Source: Nitrospira sp. UBA5699 (GTDB taxonomy: Bacteria; Nitrospirota; Nitrospiria; Nitrospirales; Nitrospiraceae). From it: 16,955 nt of DNA. Below are positions 14,437-16,955 of the stretch, piece by piece. The stretch is taken from NCBI GenBank assembly GCA_002420105.1, contig DIHJ01000054.1, positions 1 to 16,955 of the forward strand. The letters are read 5' to 3'. A model generated the notes under the pieces. The model was not told where the DNA came from. It made no database searches and was given only the letters and a program-made list of their open reading frames with translations. A program made the position numbers and the translations under genes. Each line of letters opens with the position of its first letter. Positions within the stretch are counted from its first letter, which is position 1.

Positions 14437-14913
14437 ATGCCGCTGCGTTCGGCCGGGATCCTGTTGATCGGTAGTCTGATCGTTGCCCTTCCGGTATCGG
14501 CTGCGTCCGATGAGGAGGCCATTGAGCAAGCCATCCTTGCCGAGGCCAAGTCTGCCGCGCTGTTCGCGGAAACGAGAAGCAAGGAAGCCGTCCTGCAGCT
14601 CTACACGAGCGACTACGGAGGCATTCAGGACGGGGAGCCGGAAACCCGCGAAACCATCGAACGGTGGCTGTCGGACTACGAGGAGGAGCTGAAGAAGGGG
14701 AGTACGCTGCATTTCATCGGAGCGGCTTCCAACCTGACCATCCGTATCGCGGGACCGATCGCGTGGGCGACCTACGACTACCTGTTCCAGGCCCTGCGGA
14801 AAGGCGAACTCGAAGGCCAGGATGCCGGCAAGTGCACCAGCCTCCTCCGCAAAGAGGGCTCCGGCTGGCGCATCTTTCACGAACATTGCTCGAAGAACAG
14901 GCCGGGCCGATGA
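14437..14913 (+). CDS. Secreted NTF2/SnoaL-like (DUF4440-type) protein
   Basis: This 158-residue protein starts with a signal peptide (MPLRSAGILLIGSLIVALPVSAA, predicted cleavage near residue 23). The mature part follows the cone-shaped NTF2-like fold: a first helix that ends in LFAETRSKEAVLQLYTSDYG, a middle LHFIGAASNLTIRIAGPIAW strand pair, and a final WRIFHEHCS strand. Such proteins often act as ligand-binding or assembly domains and no catalytic residue can be named. GGCGGAGAG precedes the ATG. It follows the PTPS-like gene by 27 bp and may be cotranscribed, but a shared function is not evident. Confidence 0.75.
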   Translation: MPLRSAGILLIGSLIVALPVSAASDEEAIEQAILAEAKSAALFAETRSKEAVLQLYTSDYGGIQDGEPETRETIERWLSDYEEELKKGSTLHFIGAASNLTIRIAGPIAWATYDYLFQALRKGELEGQDAGKCTSLLRKEGSGWRIFHEHCSKNRPGR

Positions 14914-14989
14914 GCCGACGTCAGGAGACGCGGCGCGGGCCCGCCGGGATCAGCGTCCCCCTTCCGCCTGTTGCGGGGGGATGCCTCGA

Positions 14990-16507
14990 TCAGTGCGTGG
15001 GGGAAGCGTCGAGGAGTTCCGTCACCTTCTTGATCAGCGCCGCGGGAAGGAACGGCTTCTGAAGAAACGGCGTGCCCTCACTGACGCCGTTGGCCTGAAG
15101 GGTGTCGCCGGCATAGCCGGACATGTAGAGCACGCGAGCCTCCGGCCGCATGGCACGCAGGCCTTCCACGAACGCCGTCGTTTTCATCCGGGGCATGATG
15201 ACGTCCGTGATGACCAGCGGGCACCGGCCTTTCAGCAGCTGCAACCGCTGCAGCGCCTCGCTGCCGTCCCGCGCCACGGCCACGTGATAGCCCTGATCCT
15301 GGAGAATGGTGGCCACCAGCGTGCGAATGCTTTCTTCGTCTTCCACCACCAGAATCGTGTCTTTCGGCGCGGCCGCCTTGGTTTCGGCGGGGGGGCTTCC
15401 CGGCTCGCCCATGGGGGGGCCGACGCGGGGCAGATACACGACGAACTGCGACCCGCGCCCCGGTTCGCTCGTCACGTCGATGTAGCCCCGGCTCTGCTTC
15501 ACGATGCCGTAGACGGTCGCCAACCCGAGGCCCGTCCCCTTTCCGGACTCTTTGGTCGTGAAGAAGGGTTCGAAGATGTGGGCTAACGTGGCCGCATCCA
15601 TGCCGCAGCCGGCGTCCTGGACCATAATCTTCACGTAGGGGCCGGACGTCGCGCCGGGATGCGTCCGGACAAACTGGTCGTCCAGTTCCACGTTGTCCGT
15701 CTCGATGTTCAGCAGGCCGCCGTCGGGCATGGCGTCGCGGGCGTTCAGCACCAGGTTCATGATGATCTGTTCCAGGTGGACGGGGTCGATGAGCGCATGC
15801 CCCGTCCGGGGATGGAGCACGACGACCATCTGAATGTGCTCCCCGATGAGCCGCTGCAGGATCTCTTCCATTTCCCGAATGGCCTGCGTGACCGGCAGCT
15901 CCTTGGGTTCGAAGACCTGCCGCCGGCTGAAGGTCAGCAGCTTTCTCGTGAGCGCCGCCGCGCGCATCCCGGCCTGGCTGATCAGTTCGAGCTCCTGTCT
16001 CGCCGGGTGGGTGGCAAACTGCTCCAGCAGGCGCTGGGCATGGCCGATCACGACCATCATCAGATTATTGAAGTCGTGCGCGATGCCTCCGGCGAGCCTG
16101 CCGACCGCCTCCATCTTCTGCGCCTGGTGAAGCGCCTGCTCCGTCTTCTTGTGCTCGGTGATGTCGGTGATGGTTTCGATCACGTGGGTCCGGCCGTCGG
16201 CGGTCGGGGCCTTCGCCCAATGAATCAGCAGAAACTTGTCGCCGGGAATCGCCACTTCGTGGGACACGACGTCCCCGGAACTGACGGCCTCCGGCATCCG
16301 GCAAAAGGCGCAGGGTGCCGCGCAGGCGGCGATGGTTTCATGGCAGACATGCCCGGCGATGTCGCCGAACTTGCGCACGCCGGTGTCGTTTTGGAATTGG
16401 ATCCGATGGGTCGAAGGGTCGATCACCGATACGATGACCGGTTGGGAATTGAGGAGGATCTGCGCGTCGTACTGCGGGAGACTGTTCGGTTGCGACGAGG
16501 AAGTCAT
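14990..16507 (-). CDS. Hybrid sensor histidine kinase with PAS and C-terminal receiver domain
   Basis: From the ATG at 16507 (GAGG 8 nt upstream) the protein has 505 residues. An upstream in-frame start at 16600 would add 31 residues of unlikely sequence. The N-terminal PAS domain (about 15-120) carries Cys55, Cys62, Cys66 and Cys69, a motif seen in other PAS kinases that may bind metal or sense redox state. HisKA has the phosphoacceptor His144 in GGIAHDFNN. HATPase has the N box NLVLNARDAM (251-260), DAGCGMD (298-304) and GKGTGLGLATVYGIV (322-336). A Pro-rich linker leads to a receiver with acid pair Glu389-Asp390, phosphoacceptor Asp435 (ITDVIMP) and Lys484 (LQKPF). No membrane segment is seen, so it is cytosolic. 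No output domain or response-regulator gene is adjacent. Confidence 0.95.
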   Translation of the reverse strand: MTSSSQPNSLPQYDAQILLNSQPVIVSVIDPSTHRIQFQNDTGVRKFGDIAGHVCHETIAACAAPCAFCRMPEAVSSGDVVSHEVAIPGDKFLLIHWAKAPTADGRTHVIETITDITEHKKTEQALHQAQKMEAVGRLAGGIAHDFNNLMMVVIGHAQRLLEQFATHPARQELELISQAGMRAAALTRKLLTFSRRQVFEPKELPVTQAIREMEEILQRLIGEHIQMVVVLHPRTGHALIDPVHLEQIIMNLVLNARDAMPDGGLLNIETDNVELDDQFVRTHPGATSGPYVKIMVQDAGCGMDAATLAHIFEPFFTTKESGKGTGLGLATVYGIVKQSRGYIDVTSEPGRGSQFVVYLPRVGPPMGEPGSPPAETKAAAPKDTILVVEDEESIRTLVATILQDQGYHVAVARDGSEALQRLQLLKGRCPLVITDVIMPRMKTTAFVEGLRAMRPEARVLYMSGYAGDTLQANGVSEGTPFLQKPFLPAALIKKVTELLDASPTH

Positions 16508-16655
16508 CCGTCTTGCCTCGCTCGAAGGTTGGATGCAGGCGGTGCGTCCCGTGATCCACCACGGCTCTCCCGACGATACTACACGGCAGCGGTGAGTCAA
16601 GGAGATCGGCGATTCCGGAAGCGGCTGGCCCGATCGGCCGAAGGGCCCGGGGCGG

Positions 16656-16955
16656 TTATTTCAGCAGATGATCGGAAATCAGCGCGGCGAGTTCCGCCGG
16701 CTCGACCACGCCTTCGCGGGTGAGGAGCAGTTTGCCGTTCGCAAAAAAATGCGTCGTCGGATAGGTTTCGAACGTGTGGGTCTTCTTGATTTCGCGGCAG
16801 CGCCCCGGCACATGCATCTTGGCTTTGCCGATCTTGATCGTCGGGAACTTGGCGGCGGTCTCTTCGAGAATGGGATCGTAGGTCTTGCAGGGTTCGCAGG
16901 TCGCTAAGCCATAGGCCACGACCGCTCCGGCGCTGTCGGTGAATTCCTTGTAGTT
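16656..16955 (-). CDS. Thioredoxin-like protein, 5' end beyond the window
   Basis: At least 99 residues are visible and the frame stays open to the right edge. The GTG at 16919 is therefore probably not the start, because the sequence before it (NYKEFTDSAGAVV) reads as normal thioredoxin fold. The active site is CEPC in the context GLATCEPCKTYDP. FETYPTTHFFANGKLL holds the cis-proline strand, and the usual GVVEPAELAALI C-terminal helix follows. Canonical thioredoxin has WCGPC; the Trp is replaced by Thr and the Gly by Glu, which would change redox potential. There is no visible membrane anchor in the part seen. It is read in the same direction as the kinase, 148 bp upstream of it. Confidence 0.85.
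   Translation of the reverse strand, partial: NYKEFTDSAGAVVAYGLATCEPCKTYDPILEETAAKFPTIKIGKAKMHVPGRCREIKKTHTFETYPTTHFFANGKLLLTREGVVEPAELAALISDHLLK

Noticed and set aside
13645..14886. Long leftward frame of 413 codons opposite the PTPS-like and NTF2-like genes
   Set aside because: Both genes on the plus strand have recognisable motifs and ribosome or signal features; the antisense product has none.
14956..14981. GC-rich hairpin between the convergent NTF2-like and kinase genes
   Set aside because: The stem is imperfect and no T tract follows on either strand, so a terminator call is not supported.
15659..16723. Rightward frame of 354 codons opposite the kinase
   Set aside because: It is antisense to the conserved HisKA and HATPase coding sequence and has no domain of its own.

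Overview
The window looks like a bacterial chromosome segment with an integrated mobile element at its left end. The right part (about 7600-16955) is GC-rich with strong third-position GC preference. It carries an HU-type DNA-binding protein, a bacterial-type CCA-encoding tRNA pair, and the gene trio rubrerythrin / HdrD-like Fe-S protein / DUF3501. Together with TCAGCGGTCAG-type intergenic palindromes, this suggests a member of the Nitrospirota (Nitrospira-like). That assignment is an inference from gene content, with no marker gene to prove it.

Region 1 (1 to about 7390) is accessory DNA. It opens with a conjugative DNA-processing module in the same order as the R388-type (MobF) systems: a possible oriT, then a ribbon-helix-helix accessory protein (TrwA-like), a VirD4/TrwB-type coupling ATPase and a TrwC/TraI-type relaxase-helicase. 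The genes are joined by 4-bp stop/start overlaps. A 59-residue reading frame continues this coupling with an ATGA overlap at the relaxase stop and carries a C12 tract. Next is a lower-GC stretch with a strong promoter set inside a perfect 11-bp inverted repeat, an XRE-ImmA/IrrE fusion regulator-protease and an overlapping MazF/PemK-type toxin. These two look like a toxin-antitoxin or stability module. After a short tandem repeat comes a leftward AlpA/excisionase-like HTH gene, preceded by a cluster of inverted repeats. No T4SS pilus genes or integrase are in the window, so the element must continue to the left.

Region 2 (7388-7597) holds tRNA-Lys(CUU) and tRNA-Arg(CCG), both read leftward. 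The 3' end of tRNA-Lys faces the mobile DNA, so it is a plausible attachment site.

Region 3 (7616-16955) is chromosomal housekeeping and stress DNA. It contains a YkgJ-type Cys-cluster protein and an uncharacterised partner, HU with promoter and terminator, and a ThiS/MoaD-like beta-grasp protein divergent from an uncharacterised gene. Then come a stand-alone RmlC epimerase, the rubrerythrin / Fe-S protein / DUF3501 trio (probably oxidative-stress redox chemistry), a tandem PTPS/QueD-family protein whose second domain has lost its metal site, and a secreted NTF2-like protein. On the other strand are a PAS-HisKA-HATPase-REC hybrid kinase and a thioredoxin-like protein cut by the right edge.
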